The notes: generated by a model not told the origin, from the sequence alone. A stretch of 64,000 nt of DNA from Acytostelium subglobosum LB1 (GCF_000787575.1 NW_012236531.1:187490-251489); one strand, 5' to 3'. Positions 10,113 through 22,479 are shown, counted from the first letter of the stretch. Numbers and translations: made by a program.

Positions 10113-13100
10113 TTAGAAGAGTCCGGCATTCTGCTTCTCCTTGTTCTTCCTCCAGCCTGGCAACTTGGCAAAGTCTGCCTTGTTCATCTTGAAAATGGAC
10201 TGGAACTCTGAGTCACTCAGGTAGATCTCGAGGTTGTTCTGGTCGAGTCCGGCTGGCTTCTGTTGCAGCTCGGTCAAGGTCATTGTTTGGCCTGGGGCGA
10301 GTGGCGATGGGACGACGGCGGGTGCTGGTGCCGACTCGGATGGTGGGGAGCTGGCCTCAATTGGTGAGCTAGTTGAGAATCTCTGTTGTGACGCTTGCTT
10401 GACAATTGGTTGTCCAGTGGCTGGTGAGATGGCTGGACGTGCTGGGCCCTTGGCAACTGGCTTGGGAGCTGGTGCTGGGGTTGGGGTTGGGGCAGCAACT
10501 GGGGTTGGGGCTGGGCCAGTCTGATCCTGGTACTCGTGCTTTCTGATCGAGAACAGCTTCTTCTCGGCCTGCTCGAGCTCCTTCTTGAGCTTCAGAATTC
10601 TGACCTGCTGCTCCATCTCGTGAACCTTGAGACCGGTGAACGACATACCGGATGGGTCGAAAGCCTCGACCTCCTCGTCTTGCTTGCCGACAGACTTGGC
10701 AGCCTCGACCAGCTGGCTGGTGGCGTTGGACACCTGCTTGGCAGCCTGGGACAGTTGAGAGTTGGAGGCACTGTTGAGGTCGGCCTTGGCTCTGCTGGCA
10801 GCGACCAGACGAGCAGTGGTGGCGGCGACACCCTTGGCAGCGGCGACCAGAGTCTCCTCCTCAGCCTTTCCTTGGGTGGAGTCATTGGCAGAGACGACCA
10901 GAGTCTGGACGGAACCGGCGACGGCTTGGGCAGCAGAGATCAGACCACGAGCCCATGTTGGGTCACGACGGTACTGGTTGCCTCCCTTGTTGACCTTTCC
11001 TTGAGCGACCAACTCGTGCTGCACGGCGGAAGCACAGTTGACCAAGATACCGGTGGCACTGGTAATGGCACGGGCAGCCTCGAGAATGGCCTCATCAATA
11101 CCGGCCTCATCAATGCCAGAGGCGGCACGGGCATCCTCACGCTTCTTCTTGGCCTTGAGCAAGGCGGCGGTGGCCTCCTCAATGACACGAGCAGCCTCCT
11201 TGAGCTCCTTCTCGGCGACCTCCTCGAGGTTCTCGCCAGCCTGGAACAGCTTCTTGGCTCTCTCTCCACCTGGAAGATCTCCGGCGGCAGTGACCACCTC
11301 GTTGATGGCCTCAGCAACCTCGGCGGAAGCCTCGGACAGCTTGTTCTGGGCCTGGTTGTTGGTTGGGTCGGAACGAACGCTCTTGGCAGCTTGGACGAGC
11401 TTGAGGATCTTGTTGGAAGCCTCCTTGGCAGACTCGGTGACGTTCTGTTGGATGACAGCATCGTCGGTGAGTCTTGTGGCACCCTTGGCGTTGGCCAGCA
11501 GTGATCTGACAGAGGCGTTGGTGCCCTTTGCAGCACTATCCAACTCGTCTGGGGCGTTGTTGGTCGAGCTGACCAGGTAGGCGATGGACTCGGCCAAAGA
11601 CTTGGCTGAGGTGACAACGTCCTCGGCGGTGGCGTTACCGTTGGAGGTGGCGTTGGCAGTGTCGTAGGTGCCCAACTGCTTTCTGATCTCGGCAGCGATG
11701 GAGTCCAACTCGCGGATACCCTTGGTGGTGGTGGATGAGTTGGCGAGCGAGGCCAGAGCGTCGATCGACTCGTCGAGAGCCTTGGACGACTGGGTCTTCA
11801 TGGTGTTGTTGGCGGGCGTTGGGTTCTTCTGGGCGGCACGGGTGGCAGAGACTGTGGCCTGCAGGTTGGAGCTGACGTTTCTCGAGTTGTTCAAGATGTT
11901 CTGCTGCATGTTTGGATCGGCAGTGAGGGCAGCGCAGACCTTGGCAGCGTTGGCCAACTGGCTGTTGACGTGGGCAATGTGCTTGGCGTTGACTCCGACC
12001 TCCTCGATGGTGGAAGCCTTGAGCAGCTGCTGGTTGGCCTCGTGCAACTCCTTGGCAAGACGATCAATGTCCTGCTGGACTTGCTGTGGGGTCTGACCGT
12101 CAGTCTCAACATCGATCTGACCGGCGGCGGCGAACAGGGAAGCAGCATCCAGATCGGATGTGGCCTTGTTGATGGCCTCAAGTGCTGCATCAACGTCACG
12201 ATCACCAGTGGCACCAGCCTTGAGCGCAGAGATCAGGTTGGCAATCGAGGTGGTGACACTCTTGAAGTTGTCGTTGATCTTACCCTGGAGGGCAGCGTTC
12301 TTGTTGTCAGCACTGGCAAGCTTGGCGTCAGCAATGATCAGGGCAGTCGAGTCGACAATGCCGTTGGTGGCATCGAGCAGCTTCTGCTTGGCGACGGCGT
12401 CGTTGGTGGCCGAAGCGGTGGCACGGGAGCTCTCGACCAGACGGGGGATGATACCTCCGACCTTGAGAGAGTTCTGGCCAATCTCGTCGGGCTTGTTCTT
12501 GGCAGCGTTGACCAGAGCAGAGATACCCAGGGCCAAAGCCTTAGCGATCTCGGTGGTATCGTCTCTGTACTCCTGGTAGGTCTTGCCCTTTGAGTCTGGG
12601 GCAGGCTTGTACAAGGTCTCCTTGGACTGGTTGATGGTCTGGATGGCCTCATCACAGTCACGTGACTGCATGACTCCTCCCTTGACAGAGGTAAGGATGT
12701 CGGCGATGGCTTGCGAGGCATTGAATGCCTGCTTCGAGTCGCTGACGTCGCCTCCCTTGGCAGCAATCATCAACTCCAACATGTTGTCGGCCAACTTCTT
12801 GGAGAGCTGCAGTTGGGTCTGCTTGATCTCTGGGTTGGTGGTGAGCGAAGCCAACTGCTTGGAGATGTTGACAATCTTTGGCAACAGGTTGGCAGTGTTC
12901 TTGGCTGACTGGCCGAGGTTGGCTGGGTTCTCCTTTGGAGCGGCCAGGAAGACCTTCATGGCGGTAGCCAGCTCGCGGGAAACCTCGACGAGGTCCTCCT
13001 GGCATGACTGAGCAGTCTTGCCGGCTGGGGCGGTGTTCTCCAACAGACCGATGGCGGCGTTGAGGGAGGCAGAGTCGAGGTCGACGACAGCCTGCTGAAT

Positions 13101-16100
13101 GATCTCAATTGACTCGTCAATGTCCTTCTGCTCTGGTCTCATGCCGTTGATGGCGATGAGCAACTGCTGCACGCCAGCCGAGACAGACTGGGCAGCAGAG
13201 GAGAAGCTCTGGTGCACGTTGGCGTCCTTGGTGCCAGTGGAGATGTTCTTGCTGATGGCCATGAACTGGGACATCGAGTTGGCGACGGAGCGAGTGGCGT
13301 CGAGCAGAGCTTGCTCGGCGGGTGACAGGGCATCCAAGTCGATCTCGACCTGCTGGGCAGAGTCGAGTCCCTCAACAGAGCGCAAGAGGTCGCGGATGTA
13401 GGCAGACACCTCATCGTGAGCGGCTCTGACCTGCTCTGCTGGAGCGGTCTGACCAGAGGCAACAGTCTTGGCGATGTTGACCAGCTTGGTGGTGGCGTTG
13501 GCCACGTTCTGGGCATCGAGCAAGATCTGCTTGGATCTCTCGGGGTTGCCGGCGGTGAGAGCCTGCGATGAGAGCTTTCTGGCGGCGTTCATGAGGTTTG
13601 GCACAGAGAGGGCCAGGTTCTTGGCGTTGACGGCAGCCTCCTTCTTGTCCTGCTCGTTCAAGGTCTTCTTGGCGCAGGACTCGTTGAGGGCAGAGCTGGC
13701 GGCGCTGACCTTTCCAGCAAGGCTGGAGAGTGAGTCGGGGTTTACCTCGGTGCTGCCATAGATGGCGGACTTGGCGCACTCGGTGGCGTCCAACAGGTCG
13801 AGGGCAGCCTTCTTGCAGTTGGCACCCATCTTCTCGGACTGAGTCTTGGAGTTGACGACCTGGCCGGTGTGCTCACCGAGCTCCTTGGCGGCGGTGGTGC
13901 ATGGCTTGAGTGGGTCGGCGCGGAGCGAGTGCGAGATGACGCCAGTGTTGAGCTGGACGATGCACTGCTTGACGATGGCGATGGCCTCACCAATCTCAGC
14001 CTGACCTGGGACGGCCGACTGGATGGTGTGAGTCAGCTGCTTGACAAGGGCGTCGATGGCAGACTGGGCGTTGGTAAGCTCGGTCTCACCCTCACCTGGA
14101 CGGGAGGCGGCGTAACGACTGGCCTGCAGCAACTTGATGGAAGCCTCTCCGAGTTGAGCCAAGATGTTGGCAGTCTCGATGGCAAGGTTCTTGTTGGGGC
14201 ATGAACCAGTGGCAGCATTGCAAGTGTCGACCAACTGAGTGTAGGTGGACGAGGTGGTCTTTGAGGATGGTCCAAGGGCAGATGGGTTGCTGCGAGCGTT
14301 GGCAGAGGTCTGCGATGAGGAGGCGAGCAAGGCCTTTGATGAGGAGATGGCCTTGTCACTGTTGGTACCGTACTCACCACCGAGGCTGACTGGTGGGTTG
14401 TTGATACGCTTGATGTCGTTCTTGATGGCCTCGATGGCGTCGTCGAGGTCCTTTCCACCGGGGTCTCCACCCTTGGATGTGGCAAGCAATGCGGCCAAAG
14501 CCTCGGCAATTGCCTTGACGGAGGACTGCAGAGCGAGCTCGAGTGGGGCGTCACCTGGGTTGGCAGAGACGGCACGAGCACAACTGATCAAGTTGGCCGA
14601 CTCGGTGGTGATCTGCTTGGCAGCACCGAGGACGGCGCGCTGCACAGAGCGGTTCTGCGAGGTGGCAGAGACGGCCTTGGCGGCGTTGGTCACCTGACCA
14701 ACAGAGTTGGAGAGGTCCTTGCATGTGTTGCCCAATTGATCTGGGGCAGTCTTGTATTGGAGCAACACCTGCTTGGCAGAGTTGCCGAGTGCGCGAGCGG
14801 CCACGTTGAGGAGCTCCATGGCGTTCTCACGAGTCTGGCCTGGAATGTTCTGGATGAGGCCGGATTGGGCAGCGTAGGACTGAGCCTCCATGTCGGCCTC
14901 GAGGGCCTGAACCTGCTCCAAAGCATCGTCAAAGTCTTGCTGGCCAACAGCGGACGAGAGGTCCTGGATGGACTCCAAGAGCACCTTGATGGCGTCAGAG
15001 GCAACGTTGGCAGAGTGAGTGAGCTCGGACTTGAGCACTGGGTCCTGCACCTTGGGGATGGTGGCCTTGGCGTCGGCGACCAACTGGAAGGCAATTGGGG
15101 CAGAGACCTTGATCTGGTCGACCAACTGGTTCTGTGCAGAGATGTCGTTGGGCTTGGTCTGCGAGTTGTTGATGGCTCCAATCATCTCGCCAATCTCGTG
15201 AAGGGCGCGGTCGATTGAGGCCTGGATGCGGGCGGCATCCTGCTCTGGAAGGGTCGGGGTCACCTGCTTGCTGGTGGTGATCAGACCGGTGGTGGCGGCA
15301 CAGGCCAACTTGGCGTTGGTGCGGAGTGCCTGGAAGGCCTCCTCCTTGCCAGCATCGCCAACCAATTGCTTGGTGGCCATGGCCAGACGCTTGGAAGCGT
15401 CCTGCAACTTGGCAAAGGCAGCCTTGTCGTCTGGGTTCTCAGCGCTGAACTGAGCAACCTCGACGAGGTGTCTGGCGGCCTCGGCCACAGTCTTGGAGCA
15501 CTGGATGAGACGGTCGCGGACAGCGGGGTCGTCAGTCTTGAGAGTGGCTCTCTTAGCACCGGCGATCAAGTGGATCATGGCCTCCTCAATCGACTTGGTG
15601 GCACCCTGGATGACGTCTGGACGACCTTGAGCACCGAGCATCTGAGCTGAGGCGGCAAGGATCTGCTTGGCAGCATTGCTGAACTCAACATCGTCGCCAC
15701 TCTTTGGCTGAGCGAGGTCAGCCGACTGCAAGAGGTAGGCGTAGGCGTCGGTGATTTGCTTGGCATGAGCCTTCAACTTCTCCAACAGAGCAGAGTCGAG
15801 GTTGGAGGACTTGGCAGTAGCCAACAGGTAGTTGATCGAGTCCTGGGCAGACTTGGAGGCGGCGTCAAACTGCTGGCGGCAGGTTGGGTCCAAGATGGTT
15901 GGAGCGAGGGCTTGGGCGGTGGCAGAGGCCAACACACCAGCCTTGCCAGTCTCGTCGGTGGCGTTGTTCAACTGGTTACGTCTGATTGGGTCGGCGATGG
16001 TGGTAGCCATCTGGTTGGCATTGTTGACGAGCTCCTGAGTGGCAAAGGCGATGGCCTTTCCAGACTCTTGGAGCAGTCTAAGGGTACCCTGGTCGGTGAT

Positions 16101-18041
16101 GACACCGTTGCAGGCACCGTCGAGGTAGGCGGTCATGAGACGCAACTGCTCGGCAGCCTGAGCAACCAAGTTTCTTGCGTTCTCGTCGTCGGGGTTGGCG
16201 GCGAGATCCTTGGTGGCCTTGAGAAGCTTGGAGATGGCCTCGGCGACGGATCTGGCACCGTCGAACAGGGGCATCTCTCCGTCGGGGTCTTCACCAGCGG
16301 CGATCGAAGCAGCGCGGGCAGCGTGCACCAGCTGGTCGATGGTGAGCGCAATGTCACGGGCGTTCTGGTCGACCATGCCACGGTCCATTCCGTTGGGGTT
16401 GTTCAAGTTGCCCAACAGCTTGCCGGCGGCGGCAGCGACGGCCTTGGCGTGGATAGCCAGCTGCTGGCGCCACTGTTGTGGAGTGAGAGCAGACTTTTGG
16501 CCAATGACGCTGTTTGGATCGAGCTCCATCTCGTTGAGAAGGTTGGCAACGGCGGCAGAGGCCGAGTCGATGTTGGTAACCTTGACAGAGAGGGGTCCAC
16601 CCAAACCGCCACGGTAGCCAATCGATTGGCCTGGCACTGAGTACTGTCCCTCGCGACCACCGGCACCGTCAAAGCCCGAGAGCGATGAGGAGGTGGTGGT
16701 GTTGGCAGCCTGTCCTCTGATCCTGCCGATCGACTCGATGTTGGCAATGTCAGTGTCGCCCTCCTCCACGGTGACTGAGGTGTCCTTGCGCTTCTTCATC
16801 AAGATCTCAATGTAGCCGCTGAGCAACTGTGAGATGGCCTCTCCGTCCGAGGTGATCACACTGACGTAGTCGTCCTCGTAGTCTCCAAAATCGAGAGTGA
16901 ACGAAGCTGGTGAGGCAGCCCATCTACGAAGATGAGTCAATGGATACTCGTGCTCCACCTCCTTTGTCTCAGCGTCCAAACGCAACACTGAGTCTCTGGT
17001 GATACCGAGCAACTTTGGAACTGGCTTCTTCTGTCCCTTTACACGTTCCTGTTATGGTATTGATCAATGTATGTTAGTACGTGCTGTTGAATGATCGTGA
17101 TTGAATGTGTCGGTTCGTACCTTTGTCTGGAAGAAAGTGATACCGTAGGTCTTGAGGGAACGACACAGTTGGACGTATCTGAACTTTGAGTTGGACTCGG
17201 TCATACCGACCAGCTTTCTGAACTCCTTGTAGATGTCCTTCTCAGCGTCCTTCTTCTTGTGGTACGAGGGAGGCATGTACTCCTTGATCTTGAGGTAGCC
17301 TGGCTTGTGCAGGTTGGTGTTGTGGTTGCCCAGCTGGATCTGGCACTGGAGCGCGCCAAACTGGATGGCCTCATCGTACGTGCAGGGATGGGAGCCCGAG
17401 ATGATGGCGTCACGCGACTGGACGTACACCAAGTGAAGCTGGATCGGGTCGTCACGGTTGACGTTGAAGTCGTCGACAAAGAACTTCTTCTTAAGCAAGA
17501 CGATGGCCTCGTCGCTGACGCCCTGCTCGTGCAGTGGCTGGGTGTGATTCAGCCAGTCACTGGTGGCGCCGCCCTGCTCGGCCTGCAAAGAGAACTCCTC
17601 GTGGTTCTTGATACCTATTCTCTTACCGATGATCTCGATGATCTCGCCCACCGACAAACTGTCATCAATCAGCAATGTCTTTAGAGTCTCATCCATCAGT
17701 TTGACCTTGAGTGCTCTATGTTTCTTCTTGTAATCTATCTCGTCCTGTATGATTGATTGAATGACATGTCAGTCAGACATGACTTCCATGATTGATTGAT
17801 TGAATGATCGAATGCTTACATTCATCTTTAAGTCATAAAGTTGAAGTGTCTTGTCCATCTTGAGCCATCTTGATGGACGCTTGCCTTCGATACCTGGTTG
17901 GAACAGTCCGTGGTCCTCACCTGAATCGTTGATTCTCTCTCTGATCTGTGCGCAGGCCTCGTGGACAAACATGGTTGGGGCGAATTTCATTGCCTTTACC
18001 GAGCCATCCTTTACGATCCTAATCTTGAGTGTAAGAGACAT
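10113..18041 (-). CDS. talB: Talin with C-terminal villin headpiece (TalB-type)
   Basis: Three exons, 17820-18041, 17121-17744 and 10113-17048, with introns of 75 and 72 bp; the protein is 2593 residues, close to the roughly 2600 of D. discoideum TalB. Exons 1 and 2 and the start of exon 3 encode the FERM head: F0 beginning MSLTLKIRIVKDGS, then F1-F3, which bind membranes and adhesion-receptor tails. The 6.9-kb third exon encodes the helical rod, very rich in Ala, Leu, Lys, Ser and Thr, then an I/LWEQ actin-binding module, a Pro/Ala/Thr linker, and a villin headpiece ending LPGWRKNKEKQNAGLF. The headpiece distinguishes TalB from animal talins. It links cortical actin to adhesion sites; TalB is known to matter in multicellular morphogenesis. 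The exon is GC-balanced with strong codon bias, implying high expression. The long antisense open frames in it are by-products of that bias. Confidence 0.97.
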
Positions 18042-20469
18042 TCTATCTTTCTTTTCCCTGTTTGATTATTCTAACTTTCTATGTTCTGTCTGTCCAAAAA
18101 AGGTTTGATTGATTGATTGAATTGATTGTTTGTTTGTTTGTGTTGTACAATTATTCTATAATTATTATTAAGAGTGTATATTAGTTAGTATCAATGTTTG
18201 ATTGATTGATTGATAACATAAACATAAACATACAAATAAACATACAAATACAAATACAAATACAATTACAAATAATAATAATAAATAGAAGATATCTTCT
18301 TTCTTCCTCTTTTTGGAAACATTCAGATCTGAATGAACAATAACACATGCACACATTCATTTGAAGTGAACAAAGATACAAACAAAAACAAACAACTCCG
18401 GAGTGATGATGTGTGGTGTGGATCACGCCCTTCACTGCCCCGAAACCAACGATAACAATGCCGTCACTTCATATTTCAAATGCATATTTGCAGGGTTGAT
18501 CATAAAAATAAAAAATAAATATGGTGGCTCTATGTATTTATAAATATCCAAGAACAACACAGAAAACAACAACACTCACGTGTCAGTCACACAATGATCA
18601 ATTACTTGATGTAAGGGTATTTTGATGGATGGATGGATGGTCAAGAGAGAGAGTGTCGGTGATCGGGTGGGTGATGTTACATTATGATGAGTTTAGATAT
18701 TTAAATCTAAAGATATATAATAACTCTGTATAGTATGCTATGAATAATAATAATAAATAAGATAATTATATTGACGATGATGATGATGATGGTGATGGTG
18801 ATGTTGAAGATTTATAAAGGACGCGCGCGAGCGTAAGAGTGGCTTGCTTGCTTGCCGGGCAAAAAACAATATGATCGTTGCCGGTAAGGTGATAAATATA
18901 TCTTCAAATTGGATTGGGATTGATTGGCGCGGATGATGGCTTGGGTAAATGACCAATGTACACATTGGATGGGTATCAACCAAATAGGGGCCTATTATAA
19001 GATGGGTGATTTCGAATATCAAACAACATGTGTGTATGATGTGTGTGTGTGTGTGAATGTGTTGTGGTTGTATATATATTGTGTTATTTGATTGATTGAT
19101 TGATGGATATATATTTGATTGAGGGAAGGAGGGAAGGGTGTATGAATCGAATCTAGATTGATGATCGATCAATGTGGTTTGTTTGATTTGTGGACTGGAA
19201 TAATGGGATTGATTGATGGATTGATTGATTGATTGAGATACTTACACAAAGATTGTTGTTGGTGATATATATGATGATGTAGCAGCTCTGTTTCCAATCC
19301 GATGAACTATGAATATTAAGCACCCTATTTAATATTTTTCAAAGTCCAAACTGGTAGTCTAGGTCTGTGTGTATGTGAATGTATGTATTACAACTACAAT
19401 TACAAATGAATGAATGAATGATTGATAAATCTGTCTTACCCTACGATGTCAACAACATCCACAAAAAGATCAGGATGTGTGCTGTGCTCACCACCATACA
19501 TCAGAGACTAGTCTCTTGTTCAGCAACGGTTCAAACAATGAGCCCTACCACACACACTCAATAACACACACCAATTATGATCACAAATCAAGGTTTTTTT
19601 GGTCTCCCCTTAACCACATTATGAATTTGGTCCTTCAAAAGCCATCACACCCATTTGTTGGCCTTGTTGACAAGGCATTATTATAAAAGATCAACAAATG
19701 AATGTATCATGTTTGTTGTTGGGCTGATGTTCCCGCATGCGCATTGTCATTATCAATGAAGAGGGCTAGGCCTAGCCCAACCCCTCGTTCGGTGCGATTG
19801 AGATATATATAAAATATTTAAAAATACTTACTTACGTAATCGCCTTTACGACAATGTTATTATCATTATTATTATGGTGGTAACATCGTGTCGTTGACGA
19901 ATACATGAATGACCGTGCACCAATCTATGCCGAATCCGGCAACATGGTGGATGCCTGTTTGATCATTTTCGGGTGTTGTTGGCATGTATGTGTGTGGCCT
20001 CCATCGATGTTAGTTAAGGGGGTGGTCAAACCTAGTCATCCGATCCAAATTCTGGTGATTATTTGATTCATTGATTGATCGATTGATCGAGATGAATATG
20101 AGAATGACAGACCAAGGAGAGAGGAGGTACTCTTCATCCAACGAAACACATCATAATGGAATTGTTCCACTTCTAATATCCAATCGCCAAGTCGTCGCGC
20201 TTTATTGGTACCAACCAATCACTTCGAAGTGAACTTGATGATGGTGATCTTTATCGAGTTTGGTTTGGTTTGTTGATGAGTATGTGTATATGTACAGGTT
20301 GTAGTAGTGGAGGTTGGATTTTGGTCGTTGGTCGTTGTAGCTGTGGCTGTGTTGTTGTTTTATCGTATACTATGATGTAACTCTGTTACTTCATCTTAAG
20401 GATTGTTGACTTCGCCAACAACGTCAATTCATTCATTGTCATTCATTCATTCATTGTTTCATTTCATCA
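18042..20469. other. Large intergenic region upstream of talB
   Basis: A 2.4-kb AT-rich stretch that must hold the talB promoter. It contains TTTGTTTG, CAAATA and ATTGATTG repeats (18100-18270, 19090-19230), a GAT-triplet run at 18775-18800, a TG run near 19033-19055 and a perfect 16-bp palindrome at 19763-19778. No open frame looks like a real protein. Confidence 0.45.
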
Positions 20470-20905
20470 TCAATGATACTTGTTATTGTCGTGATTGTCA
20501 CGACTATGTGGTTGCTTCTTTGTCCATTGCTTCTCCAAGTCTTCAAAGTACTTTACATCAAGACTACTCAATGCCAGCTATGTTGTTGTTGTTGTTGTTG
20601 TTGATATGATAATGATGTCAACATTCAATGTATTCCAACTCGATTTCATTCATTCTTATCGATCATACCATATCAAGTAGCAGTGTAACTTTGAACTCTA
20701 ATAGATGTTTCTCATTGTTTGACTGTTTCAGCTCCTGTCGCAGTCTAGATACCTCTTGTTTCAGTTGATCCACATCATTGCTATCTGTATTAATAATTGA
20801 TAGAGTATTAGTTGTTTGTTTGATTGATTGATTGATTGAGTGATTGTTGTTGCTTATACCTTTAAGATTAGAGGAAGCTGACTTCCAACCCTTTGGTGAT
20901 GACAT
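20470..20905 (-). CDS. Small conserved-looking coiled-coil protein
   Basis: Three exons: 20860-20905, 20669-20784 and 20470-20577; the product is 89 residues. The second exon encodes a heptad-like coiled coil (VDQLKQEVSRLRQELKQ) running into LLEFKVTLLLDM. Splicing at GTATGA, three bases before an in-frame stop, adds LALSSLDVKYFEDLEKQW and a hydrophilic tail. The hydrophobic LLEFKVxLLLDMLAL segment is uninterrupted across the junction, which supports the third exon. Without it the protein would end at 54-55 residues. I do not recognise the family. The architecture resembles small adaptor-like coiled-coil proteins. A telomere-like array lies about 70 bp upstream of the start, in the presumed promoter. 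Confidence 0.7.
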
Positions 20906-20975
20906 ATCTTTATCTCTATCTGTACACTTTATTTAATTTATCACAAATGTTTCAATTTCACTTCCAACTTCATCT

Positions 20976-21042
20976 TACCCCTACCCTAACCCTAACCCTT
21001 ACCCTTACCCTTACCCTTACCCTAACCCTAACCCTAACCCTC
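20976..21042. repeat. Interstitial telomere-like array (CCCTAA/CCCTTA)
   Basis: About eleven hexamer units on the plus strand, alternating CCCTAA and CCCTTA with one CCCCTA variant at the left end. It is the longest and most regular of three such arrays in the window. It lies immediately upstream of the small coiled-coil gene. Confidence 0.9.
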
Positions 21043-21130
21043 ACTATATATATATATAGTATCAACTATTACTTTAGGGATATATATAATATTATAACAT
21101 TATATTCTAAATAAGGTCATATTGAAGTAA

Positions 21131-21310
21131 CATGGAATTGAAGATTCAATCAACTTCTTGTGTAAATTCGATCTTGTTCCTTTCAAATACTTTAATGATC
21201 ATCACGAATTAGATGATAATGGCGTTAAGACTGTTCTACATATTATTGTTCGTTCGTTCATTGCCGTGGTTCCAGAGCTCATCTACTACTTCCAGAGACT
21301 GGTAAAATAA
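21131..21310 (+). pseudogene. Orphan coding-like fragment
   Basis: A 59-codon stop-to-stop frame without an ATG that reads like real protein: FKYFNDHHELDDNG, then VKTVLHIIVRSF, then VPELIYYFQRLV. The DDNGVKTVLHIIVRS segment resembles an ankyrin-repeat hairpin and helix. A possible acceptor (GAAG) precedes it and a weak donor (GTAAAA) sits at the end, but I find no partner exons, since the upstream DNA is the telomere-like array. It is best taken as a gene remnant or an unpaired exon. Confidence 0.35.
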
Positions 21311-21701
21311 TTATCAAATTGAAAGTGATCTCTCTATCCATCTCTCGTATCTCTATCATTCAGTGACAATCACTGTCACTCCTCATGATATGTATATGAC
21401 TAGGATATTAACAATAACGAGTCGACTCATTGATTGAAATTGATTGGTTTATTGATTGGTGGAATGATTGAATGATGTCCAACCCCTTCACACTTTTATC
21501 CATGTCATGTGTTGTGGAATGGACGATGGATTGATCGAGTGTGTGATATTCGAATATTTCACACATATATCCATGATGGACATGTGTATAGACGAGTGAT
21601 ATAGCATCATTACATCTTGATCACTACAATCAAAACTAGTAAAATGTCCACCAAAATGTAGATTGATTGACACGTCATTGTAATTGATCCAAACCAACTC
21701 T

Positions 21702-21710
21702 ACTATATAA
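21702..21710 (+). promoter_or_regulatory. TATA-like box of the secreted protein gene
   Basis: An ACTATATAA motif about 150 bp before the ATG, followed by an A-rich leader with CAAACAAAC runs. Position and sequence fit a TATA element. There is no experimental support. Confidence 0.4.
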
Positions 21711-21855
21711 ACTCATTTCCAGATCAATTGGAATACAAGCAATCAAACAACAAACAAACAAACAATACAAAGTTCAATTGTTCCATCCAAGTAACAATAT
21801 ATTTATATATCTCGTATCATTACAATTTATCAAGTAACATTACAATCTTTCAAAA

Positions 21856-22479
21856 ATGACTTTCGCCAAACCAATAATCATGTTAATTGCCATGGCAATG
21901 CTACTCAATGTTGCTATTGCCCAGAACCCCGATGATATCTGGCGCCAGAGACGTGACCAGGAGATCCAGATGCGTAACCAAGAGATCCAGCAAAACAGAC
22001 AGCAGCTTGACTGGTACATCCAACAGGGTGATCGTCGCATCAACGATATCAACCAAGAGATCAGCCGTGTCCAAGGCACCCAAATCGATCAGAAGGCCAC
22101 ACCCGCGGAACAGGCTGCCACCCGCCAGAAGATTGACGCTACGGTTGCGTACCTCGAAGCATCGAAGCAGCATGTGATGAGAGATCAGCAGCTCCTCCGC
22201 AATCAGATGGACTACAACATGAACTTCAACAACCAGGGCCCATACAACATGTACCGCTTCGTGCCCCAGACCTTCTACAATGCTCACCCATACCATGTCC
22301 ACTACCCACAGGGTCCAGTCATTGTCCAGGCTCCACGTCCAGTCTACTACCATCCACAGGTCTATGATCCACAGCCAACCTACGCACCACATGGTATCAG
22401 AGTGAACCAGCAGGCATTGTCCCAGGAGAACCTCAACTATCAGAGAAACCAACAGTTTGTCTCCAACATCCAGTACTAA
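21856..22479 (+). CDS. Secreted coiled-coil protein with Tyr/Pro/His-rich tail
   Basis: A single exon of 207 residues. Residues 1-22 are a classical signal peptide ending in AIA, cleaved before QNPDD. Residues 25-120 are highly charged and Gln-rich with heptad spacing (RNQEIQQNRQQLDWYIQQ, then RRINDINQEISRVQ) and predict a coiled coil. Residues 130-190 are rich in Tyr, Pro, His and Val (for example HPYHVHYPQGPVIVQ and PRPVYYHPQVYDPQ), like cell-wall, sheath or matrix proteins. There is no membrane span, no Cys pair and no recognised domain. Codon choice is strongly biased to C/G-ending codons, as in talB, suggesting abundant expression. A role in extracellular slime, stalk or spore coat is only an inference. 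Confidence 0.8.
   Translation: MTFAKPIIMLIAMAMLLNVAIAQNPDDIWRQRRDQEIQMRNQEIQQNRQQLDWYIQQGDRRINDINQEISRVQGTQIDQKATPAEQAATRQKIDATVAYLEASKQHVMRDQQLLRNQMDYNMNFNNQGPYNMYRFVPQTFYNAHPYHVHYPQGPVIVQAPRPVYYHPQVYDPQPTYAPHGIRVNQQALSQENLNYQRNQQFVSNIQY

Larger units (their letters stand above)
20906..21855. other. Intergenic region with array and orphan ORF
   Basis: A divergent spacer between the small coiled-coil gene (-) and the secreted protein gene (+). It contains a CCCTAA/CCCTTA array, a 59-codon orphan open frame and a short inverted repeat (AGTGACA at 21362-21368 with TGTCACT at 21374-21380). The last 150 bp should be the core promoter of the downstream gene. Confidence 0.55.

Noticed and set aside
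10234-16747. Many long open frames antisense and out of frame within talB
   Set aside because: They arise from strong codon bias in the Ala/Leu/Ser-rich rod. The minus-strand talin frame is uninterrupted for 2311 codons and has matching domains.
20893-21114. A 73-codon frame of LTLTLT repeats
   Set aside because: The repeat is simply the CCCTAA/CCCTTA array read in one frame.
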